From assembly GCA_024405215.1 (NCBI GenBank), contig JAKSPB010000012.1, forward strand, positions 1 to 64,000: DNA of 64,000 nucleotides. Reading direction: 5' to 3'. The DNA is from Lentisphaeria bacterium. Lineage in GTDB: Bacteria > Verrucomicrobiota > Lentisphaeria > Oligosphaerales > Oligosphaeraceae. This document shows positions 52,073 to 60,934 of the stretch, piece after piece. Position 1 is the stretch's first letter. Each line of letters starts with the position of its first letter. A program made the translations under genes and the position numbers. The notes beneath the pieces were generated by a model that was not told the DNA's origin, did no database searches, and saw only the letters and a program-made list of their open reading frames with translations.

Positions 52073-53905
52073 TTAAGAAAGCGTATCCAGTTTTCGCGCC
52101 ACGTCCAGAAGCGCTCCCTTGACGCGGTAGTATTCGGAAGGCTTGTTGCGTCTGTGCCAGAACTGGCAGAACTGGATTTCCTTCTTGCGGATTTCGTCGG
52201 CAAGCTTCCAGTTTGCCGCCTTGTCGCCAGGGTATTTGATTGTGGCGATCACCTTGTGCATGAGGATGGTCATTTCCGCGCCGAAACGGAGTTCCTCCCG
52301 TGCGTATGGATCCTGCGGATGCGCGGTGGCCAGGCAGGCATCGAATTTCACGAAGGCCTTTTCCAAGGCGGAGACGGCCTTCCGTGTGGCCTTGAAATCG
52401 ATGCTCTCCGCATATTCGCTCTCAAAGGAGCATTCCGTCGTGGGATCAACCCATTGGGCGACATGTCCCCAGGCCGTGGTGGTCAGCTTTTCGAATTTCA
52501 TCCAGGCGTCGCAGAAGCCCTTTGCGCCGAACTCCAGGAGATCCAGCGCGTTGTTGAAGGCGTCCACGTCTTCGGCGGCGGCGGTATTCCAGCCGCAGGC
52601 GGCGCCGTAGGCGAAGCCATGCCAGGAAATGGCAGGCAGATTGACATTGCCGCGGTCGCCCCAGTTGGTATTGAGGAAGCCTTTGGCGCCATATTTCAGA
52701 CCTTTCTTAGCGTAATTCAGGATGTTCTTCTGGGCGGTATGAATCGGCGTCAGCCAGCGGCTCCAGCATCCAGTGCCGGGGGCAATCCAGAAATTCGGGG
52801 TGGCGGCGGCGAGCTTTGCCGTGTCGCGGCGGTTGGCATCGGGGCCGTAATCCCATTCAATGGGGATGATATCCTTGGGGAGTTCTTTTAGCAGTTCGCT
52901 ATTGTCACCGATGACATCTCCCCAGAACATGGGGATTTTTCCTTGATTGGTCACCAAAGCCATGATTCTCTTCATGAAGTTCACGTAGAGTTTCTGGATA
53001 TCTTCTTCGGATTTCACCAAGTGCTTGTTCTTGCCGCGTCCCAGGTCGAAAGTCTCGTCGCAGCAGATATTGAAGTATTTGCTTTTGAAAAGGGGGAGGT
53101 ATTCCCCGATGATATCGGCGACAAGCTGGAAGGAACGCGGGTCGGAGGGATTGAGAGTGGCGTGCTGCATCCGGTCGCGGAAGGAGAAGGGCCACTCGGA
53201 GATGTCCGCGTCCATTTCATTCAGGTCCCTGAGGCGCTTGCTCCGCATCGCCATATAGCAATGGCCGAAGGTGGCGATGGAGGGTACGAGTTCGATATTG
53301 CGCTCTTCACAGTAATCCTGCAACCGGAGAATCTCCTCGGCGGTCAGCGGGTCGGCGCCTTCCCAGATGTCCATGTGCTTGGCCAGGGCGAAGGTGTGCT
53401 CGATGTAAAGTTCCAGGTGGTTCAGCTTGTATAAAGCCATCTTGTCCACCAGCTGGAAGAGGGTCTCCAAGGTGGGAATCGCCCCGCGCGTGGCGTCATG
53501 ATAGAAACCGCGGACAGGATAGTCGGGTGAATCCTGGATGTCGAATTCCGGATATTGGGTGTTACCTTGCCGGAGCATTTGGCGCAGGGTCTGCACACCA
53601 TGGAAGAGCCCTTTTTCCGTAGCGGCCAGCACGAGGATGCCATTGGCATCGCTCTGGAGACGATAGGCTTCTGTGCCCTTGATTTTAGTGCATAGTTCAA
53701 GACGGATGGCCAGGCCGATTGTCTCGCCGCCGACAAAACGGATGCGCTTTCCCGTGAGAGATTGGAAGTCATCGGCGAGGGTCAACGCTGCCAGAAGGAG
53801 CGGACGTCCGTAGTTGGCGGGGAGGAGAATTTCGTCAATTGCATTCCAGGAAAAAGTCCGAGTGCCGAAAATGACTTGCTTTGGGGTCGGAATAAGAAAT
53901 ATCAT
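52073..53905 (-). CDS. Beta-N-acetylhexosaminidase, GH20
   Basis: A 610-residue enzyme, apparently cytoplasmic (no signal peptide), that removes terminal beta-GlcNAc or beta-GalNAc. The N-terminal alpha/beta domain holds YRLQSDANGILVLAATEKGLFHGVQTLRQM. The barrel begins at PVRGFYHDATRGAIP and has HLELYIEHTFAL, SIATFGHC and the catalytic Asp-Glu pair in NICCDETFDLGRG, as in substrate-assisted GH20 catalysis. There is no Shine-Dalgarno sequence before ATG 53905. Its upstream region contains the conserved site at 54121-54195 shared with both pilin genes. Confidence 0.9.
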   Translation of the reverse strand: MIFLIPTPKQVIFGTRTFSWNAIDEILLPANYGRPLLLAALTLADDFQSLTGKRIRFVGGETIGLAIRLELCTKIKGTEAYRLQSDANGILVLAATEKGLFHGVQTLRQMLRQGNTQYPEFDIQDSPDYPVRGFYHDATRGAIPTLETLFQLVDKMALYKLNHLELYIEHTFALAKHMDIWEGADPLTAEEILRLQDYCEERNIELVPSIATFGHCYMAMRSKRLRDLNEMDADISEWPFSFRDRMQHATLNPSDPRSFQLVADIIGEYLPLFKSKYFNICCDETFDLGRGKNKHLVKSEEDIQKLYVNFMKRIMALVTNQGKIPMFWGDVIGDNSELLKELPKDIIPIEWDYGPDANRRDTAKLAAATPNFWIAPGTGCWSRWLTPIHTAQKNILNYAKKGLKYGAKGFLNTNWGDRGNVNLPAISWHGFAYGAACGWNTAAAEDVDAFNNALDLLEFGAKGFCDAWMKFEKLTTTAWGHVAQWVDPTTECSFESEYAESIDFKATRKAVSALEKAFVKFDACLATAHPQDPYAREELRFGAEMTILMHKVIATIKYPGDKAANWKLADEIRKKEIQFCQFWHRRNKPSEYYRVKGALLDVARKLDTLS

Positions 53906-54120
53906 GGGGAGGTGTTAGTTGAGCTGTTGAATTATTTTTTGGAGTATGCTACGAAGGAAAAAGCATTCTGGATTTTGGTTCTTTATTCCTTCACCAGTTA
54001 AAAAACGAAAACCAGAATGCAAATGGCTCGGGACAAGTCGCCGGAGAATCGTTTTTCGGAGTGGCAGGTAAAACTGGCTTGCCCTTTTCCGTGTTCACAC
54101 AAGAGGAGAAAAGTCCTCTC

Positions 54121-54195
54121 GTTTGATTTCATAATGTAGCAAAAACGGGTATTCGTTCTATAAGAGCGGATTGCCAATTTTTGCACTTACTTGCC
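54121..54195 (-). promoter_or_regulatory. Conserved upstream site A (GH20)
   Basis: This site matches 55353-55430 and 56641-56715. Shared blocks (plus strand) are TAATGTAG(C/T)AA, TCTA(G/T)AA and CGGATTGC(C/T)AA followed by ATTG(C/T)ACT, with fixed spacing. On the coding (minus) strand the order is AGT-CAAT, TTGGCAATCCG, TAGAAC-like and CTACATTA. TACATTAT could be a -10 box with TAGAAC as a weak -35, and TTGGCAATCCG upstream as an activator site. Confidence 0.65.
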
Positions 54196-54277
54196 TTTTC
54201 GTTTTGCGGACACCATAAAACAACGGGTATACGGGGAATAGGATAGATGGTCTTTGTATAGTTGGCGATGGTTTCAG

Positions 54278-54311
54278 AAAAAACCGCCGTGTCCTTTGGG
54301 GAGCACGGCGG
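54278..54311 (-). terminator. Rho-independent terminator of pilin unit 1
   Basis: CCGCCGTG (54284-54291) pairs with CACGGCGG (54304-54311); read leftward a T-run (54283-54278) follows. A near-identical terminator ends pilin unit 2 at 55527-55562. Confidence 0.88.
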
Positions 54312-54342
54312 CCTTTTTGGGATATGGAGTCAGGCTAGTCGA

Positions 54343-55197
54343 CTAGCGCTCACCACCGTTTTCATTGTAACCAGGAAGCCAGTAGTAGTCCTTGGTAAAG
54401 TGATAACCAGCAGGTTCAGTGCTATCCCAGGCGGCAGCTTTCTGCATGTTGATCGTTTCCACGTGGCCGTCCGTGAAGCAGGCATTCATGTTCATGCTGT
54501 GGCGGAAGAATGGCAGAAGCTCCGTAGTGCTGCTGTTGCCGCGGATCATGCGTTCCAGCAATGCGGTGTAGCATTTCTTGCTGCCCTTGTTGGAGCCATC
54601 GAACTGGTTGACGTGGATGGTGGGGTATTTGATGGAGGAGACGCGGTGCCATGTCGGAGTATTCGGATGTCCGTCGGAGTCCTTCTGAGCTCTGAGGCTA
54701 TAGGAGAAGCCATAGCTTGACTGATAGCAGATATTGCCTGTCACGCGCTCGTCTGGAGGACAAGAGGGGCACATCAGACTCTTGTGCCAGGAGCTTCCGT
54801 CGTTGCCGGTGCAGACGCCGTCATCGGTCATGGTCTTTGCATATTCATCTTTGTTGCACCATTCTCTTGCAGTCATTGGAGCGCCGGGAATGATGGGATT
54901 GACAGTGAACCAGTAGTAGCTGTCCAGGCTGTCGCCATGGAATTTGGACGGGAAGAGGTGCGGACCTTTATTATCAACGGTTTCGACGGGGCCGCCTGCG
55001 GCGATGGGAGGCAGGAAGTCGTCGTTGTCAACGGCATAGAGCTGGTTGCCGAGGGCGACCTGCTTCAGGTTGTTGACACAGGAGATGGCACGGGCCTTTT
55101 CGCGGGCCTTGCTGAGGGCGGGCAGAAGCATGCTGGCCAGGATGGCGATGATGGCGATCACCACCAGCAGTTCGATCAGTGTGAATGATTTTTTCAT
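54343..55197 (-). CDS. Prepilin-type protein with H-X9-DG motif (unit 1)
   Basis: A 284-residue protein that starts at ATG 55197 (AAAGGA upstream). MKKS is followed by [20 protein letters not shown] and [20 protein letters not shown], then [20 protein letters not shown] and [15 protein letters not shown]. Near the end [13 protein letters not shown] is the H-X9-DG signature. It is closely related to the next pilin gene along its whole length, including leader and terminator, so the two arose by tandem duplication. It is probably a surface pseudopilin expressed with GH20. Confidence 0.9.
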   Translation of the reverse strand: MKKSFTLIELLVVIAIIAILASMLLPALSKAREKARAISCVNNLKQVALGNQLYAVDNDDFLPPIAAGGPVETVDNKGPHLFPSKFHGDSLDSYYWFTVNPIIPGAPMTAREWCNKDEYAKTMTDDGVCTGNDGSSWHKSLMCPSCPPDERVTGNICYQSSYGFSYSLRAQKDSDGHPNTPTWHRVSSIKYPTIHVNQFDGSNKGSKKCYTALLERMIRGNSSTTELLPFFRHSMNMNACFTDGHVETINMQKAAAWDSTEPAGYHFTKDYYWLPGYNENGGER

Positions 55198-55227
55198 TTT
55201 CTTATCCTTTGGGGATGGGGGATTGAA

Positions 55228-55246
55228 GAACCACGACGCGTGGCTC
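55228..55246 (-). promoter_or_regulatory. Leader hairpin of pilin unit 1
   Basis: GAACCACG (55228-55235) pairs with CGTGGCTC (55239-55246), allowing one G-U pair, about 30 bp before the start codon. The equivalent hairpin of unit 2 has different closing pairs but the same fold, which suggests that the structure is conserved. Confidence 0.5.
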
Positions 55247-55352
55247 GTTTGGAACAAAAACAAGAATCCGATTTTTGCTGGAAGGAAACGTTTCTTTTCA
55301 GAACAAGAAAACAAGCTTGTTTTTTTCCTATTTTCCAGAAAAACGTAACTTC

Positions 55353-55430
55353 GTCTGCAAACTTAATGTAGTAATGACCGGCTACTCAATCTAGAAGAAC
55401 GGATTGCTAAATATTGTACTCGGTTGCCCA
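55353..55430 (-). promoter_or_regulatory. Conserved upstream site B (pilin unit 1)
   Basis: This is the second copy of the shared upstream site, with TTAATGTAGTAA, TCTAGAAGAACGGATTGCTAA and ATATTGTACT spaced as in sites A and C. It is the most diverged copy. It lies about 155-230 bp before the ATG at 55197, implying a long leader. Confidence 0.6.
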
Positions 55431-55526
55431 TTTGATTTGCTGTTGGCAAAAGGCAAGGGATGTGCGGATGTATCATATTGACGATAGTTTGCGATAGTCT
55501 TGGCATCGTTTACGATTGTTCCAGAC

Positions 55527-55562
55527 AAAAAAGCCGTCGTGTCCTTCGGGGAGCACGGCGGC
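55527..55562 (-). terminator. Rho-independent terminator of pilin unit 2
   Basis: GCCGTCGTG (55533-55541) pairs with CACGGCGGC (55554-55562) with one G-U pair, followed leftward by a T-run (55532-55527). It is nearly the same sequence as 54278-54311. Confidence 0.88.
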
Positions 55563-55596
55563 CTTTTTGTTATGGAATCAGACCAACTAGGAACTT

Positions 55597-56469
55597 TTAT
55601 TCAAAGTTCTTATCACCGCCATAGATGGGGCTGTTGGGGTACCAGTAGTATTTAGTGGTCAGGAGGTACTGACCACCACCGATCTCGGAATCCCATACCA
55701 ATGCGTTGCGGTAGTTGATTCCCTCGGCATGGCCATCGGAGAAGTTGGCGTTCATCATCAAAGCATGACGATAGTAGGGCAGAGAAGCTGCACCGTTCTT
55801 CATTGGGTTGACACCAACAGTGGGGCTTGCGGCAAAACTGGTATATCCGTGATTGGTGGTGCCGTCAAACTGATTGGGATGGATAGAAGGGTACTTGATG
55901 CCGCCGAGGCGGAGCCAGCCGGCAGCCGGCTTGGCGTCGGAGGTCATGCCAAAGAGAGAACCGCCGGTGGCTTTTCGGCCCCAGTAGCCGGCGCCGCCGT
56001 TGTTCTGGTAGCCGATGTTGCCGACGATGCGCTCTCCGGGAGGGCAGGAGGGGCACATCAGGATCTTGTGCCAGGAACCTTTGTCTTCGCCGGTGGGCTG
56101 TGCGTTGATTGCGAAGTCGGAAGCGGGGTCCTTGGCCGCCCACTCGCCACCGGTCATTGGAGTACCGGGGACGATGGGATTGACGGTAAACCAGAAGTAG
56201 GATACGTCGGCTCCATTTCTCGTCATGCCATATTCGCAGGAATACGGTCCTTGAGGATCATTGGGAGACATGACGTTCGGGGGCAGGAAGTCATCATTTT
56301 CGGTGGCATAGATCTGGGTGCCGAGGGCGACCTGCTTCAGGTTGTTGATGCAGGAGATGGCGCGGGCCTTTTCGCGGGCCTTGCTGAGGGCGGGCAGAAG
56401 CATGCTGGCCAGGATGGCGATGATGGCGATCACCACCAGCAGTTCGATCAGGGTGAATGATTTCTTCAT
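55597..56469 (-). CDS. Prepilin-type protein with H-X9-DG motif (unit 2)
   Basis: A 290-residue protein that starts at ATG 56469. MKKS is followed by [20 protein letters not shown], then [28 protein letters not shown] and a Gly-rich middle; [13 protein letters not shown] gives the H-X9-DG motif. The frame is open for 87 codons upstream through the leader, but that region carries the hairpin and promoter-like site, so the internal ATG is chosen. It is a paralogue of unit 1 and diverges from the AraC gene. Confidence 0.9.
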   Translation of the reverse strand: MKKSFTLIELLVVIAIIAILASMLLPALSKAREKARAISCINNLKQVALGTQIYATENDDFLPPNVMSPNDPQGPYSCEYGMTRNGADVSYFWFTVNPIVPGTPMTGGEWAAKDPASDFAINAQPTGEDKGSWHKILMCPSCPPGERIVGNIGYQNNGGAGYWGRKATGGSLFGMTSDAKPAAGWLRLGGIKYPSIHPNQFDGTTNHGYTSFAASPTVGVNPMKNGAASLPYYRHALMMNANFSDGHAEGINYRNALVWDSEIGGGQYLLTTKYYWYPNSPIYGGDKNFE

Positions 56470-56497
56470 TGTTTTACCTTTTTTGGGGTGGATTGAG

Positions 56498-56515
56498 AAG
56501 CCACGCACGTGGCTT
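56498..56515 (-). promoter_or_regulatory. Leader hairpin of pilin unit 2
   Basis: AAGCCAC (56498-56504) pairs with GTGGCTT (56509-56515) around GCAC, about 30 bp before the start codon. It corresponds in position and fold to 55228-55246. Confidence 0.5.
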
Positions 56516-56640
56516 GCGGGGGGACACAAAAAAGAAAGACAATTTTTGCTGGAAGGAAACGTTTCTCTTTTTGAACAAGTAAACTGGCTTGCTTTTTTCT
56601 CTTTTCGGCAAAGAGAAGAAAAGAGAAGAAACGTGACTCT

Positions 56641-56715
56641 GTTTGCTTTCATAATGTAGCAAAACCGATGATTTGTTCTAGAATAGCGGATTGCCAAGTA
56701 TTGCACTCGTTTGTT
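56641..56715 (-). promoter_or_regulatory. Conserved upstream site C (pilin unit 2)
   Basis: This site has CATAATGTAGCAAAA, TTCTAGAATAGCGGATTGCC and AAGTATTGCACT. It is nearly the same as site A over about 70 bp. It lies in the divergent region between pilin unit 2 and the AraC gene, so it could also affect the regulator. Confidence 0.65.
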
Positions 56716-56815
56716 CATGGTTCTTCTCATAAGCCAAAATTTCAGAACGGCCTATTGGAAAAATTCCAAGAAACTTCTACATTATTTTCTGTCGTTCAAC
56801 GAATAGGAGAAATAG

Positions 56816-57706
56816 ATGACACAGGTAGAAATTGCCAGACAGCAAATAGGACGGGTATCCGTTTCCTGTACTTGTAACAAGCGTTTTCCCTGTCAGCCAG
56901 AGACATACGGCGTTGACCGGGTATCTGGTCATACCTACAAGTGGGCGCTGTTCAACCGGGACAAGGAGAAATGCATCATCTTCCAATATACTTTTGCAGG
57001 GCTGGGAGAGGTGATTGTCAATGGCAAGAGGCATTTTGTTCCTGCGGGGAAGGCTTTTCTGGTGTCATCGCCATCGTCTGTGATTTACATGCAGTCTCCC
57101 GACGATGAGTTCTACCATTTCATCGATGTCAACATCCGTGGCGAGGCAGCTCAGGAGATTGTGCAGAAAATCACGGACAAATGCGGTGCTGTTTTAACGA
57201 TTTCTCATGACAGCCAAGCACTTGAGATGCTTTGTGAGCATTACAACCAGCTCTTGGCCGTGCATTCCATTGAGGACATCTACGAGGATGCGGCCTGGGG
57301 ATACAAATTCCTGTTGACTCTCCTGAAGGAACAGGAACCGAATATGTCGTATGTGCAGGAGAAAATGCCGGTCTGCCTGGAAAAGGCCTTGGCTTTCATG
57401 GAGCAGAATCTGGAAAATTCCATGCTGGATTTGAAGAGCCTGGCAGGGCAGACCAATTTGTCCGTCTTCTATTTTACCCGTCTCTTCACCAAATATTTTG
57501 GGTGTTCCCCGCGGAAATATCTACTGGCGCAACGGCTTTTCCGGGCTGCGCAACTTCTTGCCCAGGATTGTTCCATTCCTTTCAAGAGCATCATCGCGCA
57601 GTGCGGATTCAACAGTGTACCCTATTTCTGCCGTGCTTTCCAAAAGGCGTACCACATTTCGCCAGGAAAATACCGCAGCCTATACAAATACCATAGCGAT
57701 GATTAG
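56816..57706 (+). CDS. AraC-family transcriptional regulator
   Basis: A 296-residue regulator with AGGAG before the ATG. The N-terminal part (to about 180) is a cupin-like sensor (FQYTFAGLGEVIVNGKRHF, VPAGKAFLVSSP), typical of sugar-sensing members. The C-terminal double helix-turn-helix has LDLKSLAGQTNLSVFYFTRL and SIIAQCGFNSVPYFCRAFQK, then HISPGKYR. It is divergent from the pilin units and is the best candidate to bind the three conserved upstream sites. The ligand is unknown, possibly an amino sugar given GH20. Confidence 0.93.
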   Translation: MTQVEIARQQIGRVSVSCTCNKRFPCQPETYGVDRVSGHTYKWALFNRDKEKCIIFQYTFAGLGEVIVNGKRHFVPAGKAFLVSSPSSVIYMQSPDDEFYHFIDVNIRGEAAQEIVQKITDKCGAVLTISHDSQALEMLCEHYNQLLAVHSIEDIYEDAAWGYKFLLTLLKEQEPNMSYVQEKMPVCLEKALAFMEQNLENSMLDLKSLAGQTNLSVFYFTRLFTKYFGCSPRKYLLAQRLFRAAQLLAQDCSIPFKSIIAQCGFNSVPYFCRAFQKAYHISPGKYRSLYKYHSDD

Positions 57707-57730
57707 GCGCGCAACCTGTCGTCGTTTCCT

Positions 57731-58486
57731 TTATTCATCCAAGGCTTCGGCGAGGATGTCGACGGCTTCCCGGCTTCCCATGACCAGCAGGGAATCGCCT
57801 TCGAGGATTTTCTCATGACTGGGATCGGGATTCATGATGACACGGCAGTCTTTTCCGCCTTCGTCATCCGTCCAGCCGTATGCATTGTGCTGCCGAAGTT
57901 TTGCCTTTCGTTCCAGAGCCTCCTTGTTCTCCGGGCGTTCAACCCCCAGGACCATCAGGTTGTATTTCCGGCGCACATCCAGTTCCTGCAACGTATGGCC
58001 GATGAAGTTTTTCGGCGCCGGCATTCTGGCGATGCGGGTGCCGTCCTTTAGGGTGATGATGTCCTGCAGATCCGGCTGGGCGATGCGGCGTGCGACTCTT
58101 TCGCCCATGTCCCGTTCGGGATTGACCACATTCGTGGCTCCTACCTGCTTCAGGATACGTCCATGCAAATCGCTTGTGGCGCGTCCGATGATGGTCTTGA
58201 CGCCCAGTTGTTTCAGCAGGGAAACCGTCATGATGGACGCCTCCACGCGCCCTACCCCGATGGCCACCACCACCAGGTCCATGGTGTCGAGCTCGGCTTC
58301 CTTCAGGGCGTCCTCCTGGGTGGAATCCAGGACGATGGCGGAGGTCACCAGGTCCTTGATTCTCTCGATCACGTTTTCGTCCGTGTCCACGGCGCATACG
58401 GGGATGCCCTGATCCATGAGGGACTTTGCGGTCTCCAGGCCAAAGGTGCCCATTCCGATGATGGCGATCTGCGGTTTTCTAGGCAT
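57731..58486 (-). CDS. TrkA/KtrA-type potassium channel regulatory subunit
   Basis: A 251-residue RCK protein. The N-terminal Rossmann domain has IAIIGMGTFGLETAKSL and AVDTDENVIERIKDL, then MDLVVVAIG and IGRATSDLHGRIL. The TrkA-C domain follows from about 150 (IGHTLQELDVRRKYNLMVLGV ... ILEGDSLLVMGS). It carries an insert of about 25-30 charged residues (ENKEALERKAKL ... GWTDDEGGKDC) compared with usual KtrA. It should gate the TrkH-like protein of the next gene in response to nucleotides. Confidence 0.9.
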   Translation of the reverse strand: MPRKPQIAIIGMGTFGLETAKSLMDQGIPVCAVDTDENVIERIKDLVTSAIVLDSTQEDALKEAELDTMDLVVVAIGVGRVEASIMTVSLLKQLGVKTIIGRATSDLHGRILKQVGATNVVNPERDMGERVARRIAQPDLQDIITLKDGTRIARMPAPKNFIGHTLQELDVRRKYNLMVLGVERPENKEALERKAKLRQHNAYGWTDDEGGKDCRVIMNPDPSHEKILEGDSLLVMGSREAVDILAEALDE

Positions 58487-58551
58487 GGTATTCTAAAAGA
58501 TATGGAAAAAAGGCGGAATGAAAGTTGGCGAAATAGGCAGGCGCCCTCCCC

Positions 58552-58571
58552 CGCAGGCGGCATCGCCTGCG
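58552..58571 (-). other. Hairpin between trkH and trkA
   Basis: CGCAGGCG (58552-58559) pairs with CGCCTGCG (58564-58571) around GCAT in the 110-bp gap. No T-run follows, so it is likely an intercistronic structure rather than a terminator. Confidence 0.45.
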
Positions 58572-58596
58572 CACTTGCGCGGATAGTGCTACGGGC

Positions 58597-60927
58597 CTAG
58601 CCGATCATGACGCGTCGTTTGGGGTATTTGATGCGTGGCAGGGAAATTGCGCCGCTGGCTGCGGAGAGCATGGTCAGGAATCCGACCCGCCCGATGAACA
58701 TGATGGCGATGAGGACAATCTTTCCGAAGATCCCCAGCCGCATCGTGATTCCCAGGCTCATTCCCACGGTGGTCATGGCGGAGACCACTTCAAAGGAGAG
58801 CTGGCTGAGCGTGATGTCGGTTCCCAGGGCCGCAAAACTGAGAAGGAGGGTTCCCAGGCAGGCCAGAAGAAGACCTAGGAAGAGGACGGCTATGGCCTGG
58901 CGGACGGTTCCTGGGGAAAGCGTGGCCTGTCCGAAGGTCACTTCCTGTCTGCGCTGTACAATGCTCCAGAGAAGCATGACCAGCACGCCGATGGTGGTGA
59001 CACGGATGCCGCCGCCGGTGGAGCCTGGCGCCACGCCGATGAACATCAGCACCCGTAGCGACAGTTGGGCAGGAAGGTTCATCTGCTGTGGAGGAATCGC
59101 CTCGAAGCCGGCGGAACGTCCGCTGGCGACCTGGAAGAAGGCGGTCATGAGTTTTTCACCCCAGGACATTTTTCCCAGGGTGGCCACGTTGTTCCATTCG
59201 CTGAAGAGCAGAATTGCCGTGCCGGAGAAGACTAGGATGGCCGTGCCCCAGAGAACCATCCGCACCTGCGGCGATTGCGGGTGTACGCGGTCGTGGAAGA
59301 TCCTGCGCCAGAGGCTTGTCAGGACGCCGAAGCCCAGGCCGCCGACCAGGATCAGCAGTGCGGAGGTCATCATGGGGACCGGCGTGTGCAGGCCCGATGT
59401 CCCGAAGCCTCCGGGATAGATCTCGAATCCTGCATTGCAGAAGCTGTTCAGGGACAGGAAGAAGCCATGTCCCAGAGCTTCCAGTTGCGTCAGGGAATGG
59501 TGGTTTCGCAGGTAGACGGAGAAAATCGCCGTGCCCACGAGCTCAATGGCCAAGGTCAAGAATCCGACGGCGCGGATGGTGTTCTTTGCCAGGCGTCCCC
59601 GGTCTTCGCCGGCCACGCGGTTGACCAGGCTGTTTCCGACCAGCCCCAAGCGTTGTCCCGTCAGGATGGCGAAGAAGCTGGAGACCGTCATGATGCCCAG
59701 GGACCCCAGCTGGATCAATACGCACAGCACTACCTTGCCCCAGAACGGAAATTGCGCTACGTCAACCGTGGTCATGCCCGTGATGCAGGTGGCGCTGGCT
59801 GCCGTGAAGAAGGCGTCTACCAGCGGCATGGGGATGCCTTCCTGTTCCGGAAGGGTGTTTTCCGTTGACAGAGTAAGATCTTTTACGACTTCCACAGTTG
59901 TTGTCTGGGGTGCGGCCGTGGCGAGCGCCGTTTCCGGCACATAGCAGAATGGCAGTTCAAAAAGGAAGGTCCCCAGAAGAATCATTCCTAGGAAACTGAC
60001 CACCAGCAGATAGACGGGATGGAGGACAAACCATCCCCAGAGACGGGACGGGCGGGATTTTGCCACGTGGAAAAATCCGCAGATGGCCAGCTGATGCAGG
60101 AATGCCAGCATCACTGTCACATACCAGGCCTGTTCCTGCAGCAGGATGGCGCTGCAGACCATACTGCCTAGAAGCAGTCCGCCAAGCCAGAATATCCATG
60201 GCAATACTCGTAGAAGATTCCAGAGGCATTTGAGAAAACGGGTCGGTCGGGTATTTCCTTGGGCATTCAGCATGGCGAGATGCCAATAGTGCTCCGTCAG
60301 GGTCTTCGCTTCCACCGCAAAGAGAACGACTAGGCTGAAACCGATGAAAATCAGCCGTAGATAATAGGTGTTCTTTGATACGATGCCGTAATGGCCGCCG
60401 CCGTTGTAAAGCAGCATGGCCAGCAGGACCCAGGCGAAGGTCAGGCACCAGGAACTGTAGTGGACGTTGTTGACTCGGTAGGCGGCATCCGCTCCGGGAA
60501 GTCGACGGATTTTTGCGACGAAGTGGTCGGTCAGGCGACGGTCCATCCGCAAGAGTCCGTTGACTTGCACCGTTACCATCAATAGCAATAAAATGGCTCC
60601 GAGAATCGCGTGGGAGCCCATTTGCAGCAAATCTTCGCCATACCATGCCAGCCCGATGATCATCGGGGTCATCATGGGCAGCAGATCCCACCAGCCGCTT
60701 CGCAGGATCCAGTGGTTGCCATGTTTCAGATGATGGCGGCGGTATTCCCACAGGAAGAGGAAGGCCAGTCCGCAGATGGCGTAGCCGTAGAGGACGCAAA
60801 GGAAGAACTCCGGCTTTGCCAGAAAGGAGAAGAGGAAGAGCTGGAAAAGCGTCCCCGCCAGAAACAGCAACGTATGTCCGCAGAAGACATCCCTGAGCCA
60901 TTGGTTGGCATTGACGGAGACTCTCAT
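58597..60927 (-). CDS. TrkH/KtrB-type potassium transporter with an extended N-terminus
   Basis: A 776-residue membrane protein. The last 470 residues carry the four pore-loop repeats of TrkH/KtrB: SATCITGMTTVD, SFCNAGFEIYP, ASGRSAGFEAIPP and SAMTTVGMSLG, each with the filter Gly or its Thr/Ala context. The first 300 residues add several extra membrane segments not found in E. coli TrkH (483 residues). It should move K+ across the inner membrane with the adjacent TrkA subunit. It starts 7 bp after the solute-binding gene. Confidence 0.9.
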   Translation of the reverse strand: MRVSVNANQWLRDVFCGHTLLFLAGTLFQLFLFSFLAKPEFFLCVLYGYAICGLAFLFLWEYRRHHLKHGNHWILRSGWWDLLPMMTPMIIGLAWYGEDLLQMGSHAILGAILLLLMVTVQVNGLLRMDRRLTDHFVAKIRRLPGADAAYRVNNVHYSSWCLTFAWVLLAMLLYNGGGHYGIVSKNTYYLRLIFIGFSLVVLFAVEAKTLTEHYWHLAMLNAQGNTRPTRFLKCLWNLLRVLPWIFWLGGLLLGSMVCSAILLQEQAWYVTVMLAFLHQLAICGFFHVAKSRPSRLWGWFVLHPVYLLVVSFLGMILLGTFLFELPFCYVPETALATAAPQTTTVEVVKDLTLSTENTLPEQEGIPMPLVDAFFTAASATCITGMTTVDVAQFPFWGKVVLCVLIQLGSLGIMTVSSFFAILTGQRLGLVGNSLVNRVAGEDRGRLAKNTIRAVGFLTLAIELVGTAIFSVYLRNHHSLTQLEALGHGFFLSLNSFCNAGFEIYPGGFGTSGLHTPVPMMTSALLILVGGLGFGVLTSLWRRIFHDRVHPQSPQVRMVLWGTAILVFSGTAILLFSEWNNVATLGKMSWGEKLMTAFFQVASGRSAGFEAIPPQQMNLPAQLSLRVLMFIGVAPGSTGGGIRVTTIGVLVMLLWSIVQRRQEVTFGQATLSPGTVRQAIAVLFLGLLLACLGTLLLSFAALGTDITLSQLSFEVVSAMTTVGMSLGITMRLGIFGKIVLIAIMFIGRVGFLTMLSAASGAISLPRIKYPKRRVMIG

Positions 60928-60934
60928 GATATTC

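Noticed and set aside
54000-54186. Small protein encoded across upstream site A
   Set aside because: Partial similarity to the frame upstream of pilin unit 2 follows from the shared regulatory DNA; the frame is not kept at site B.
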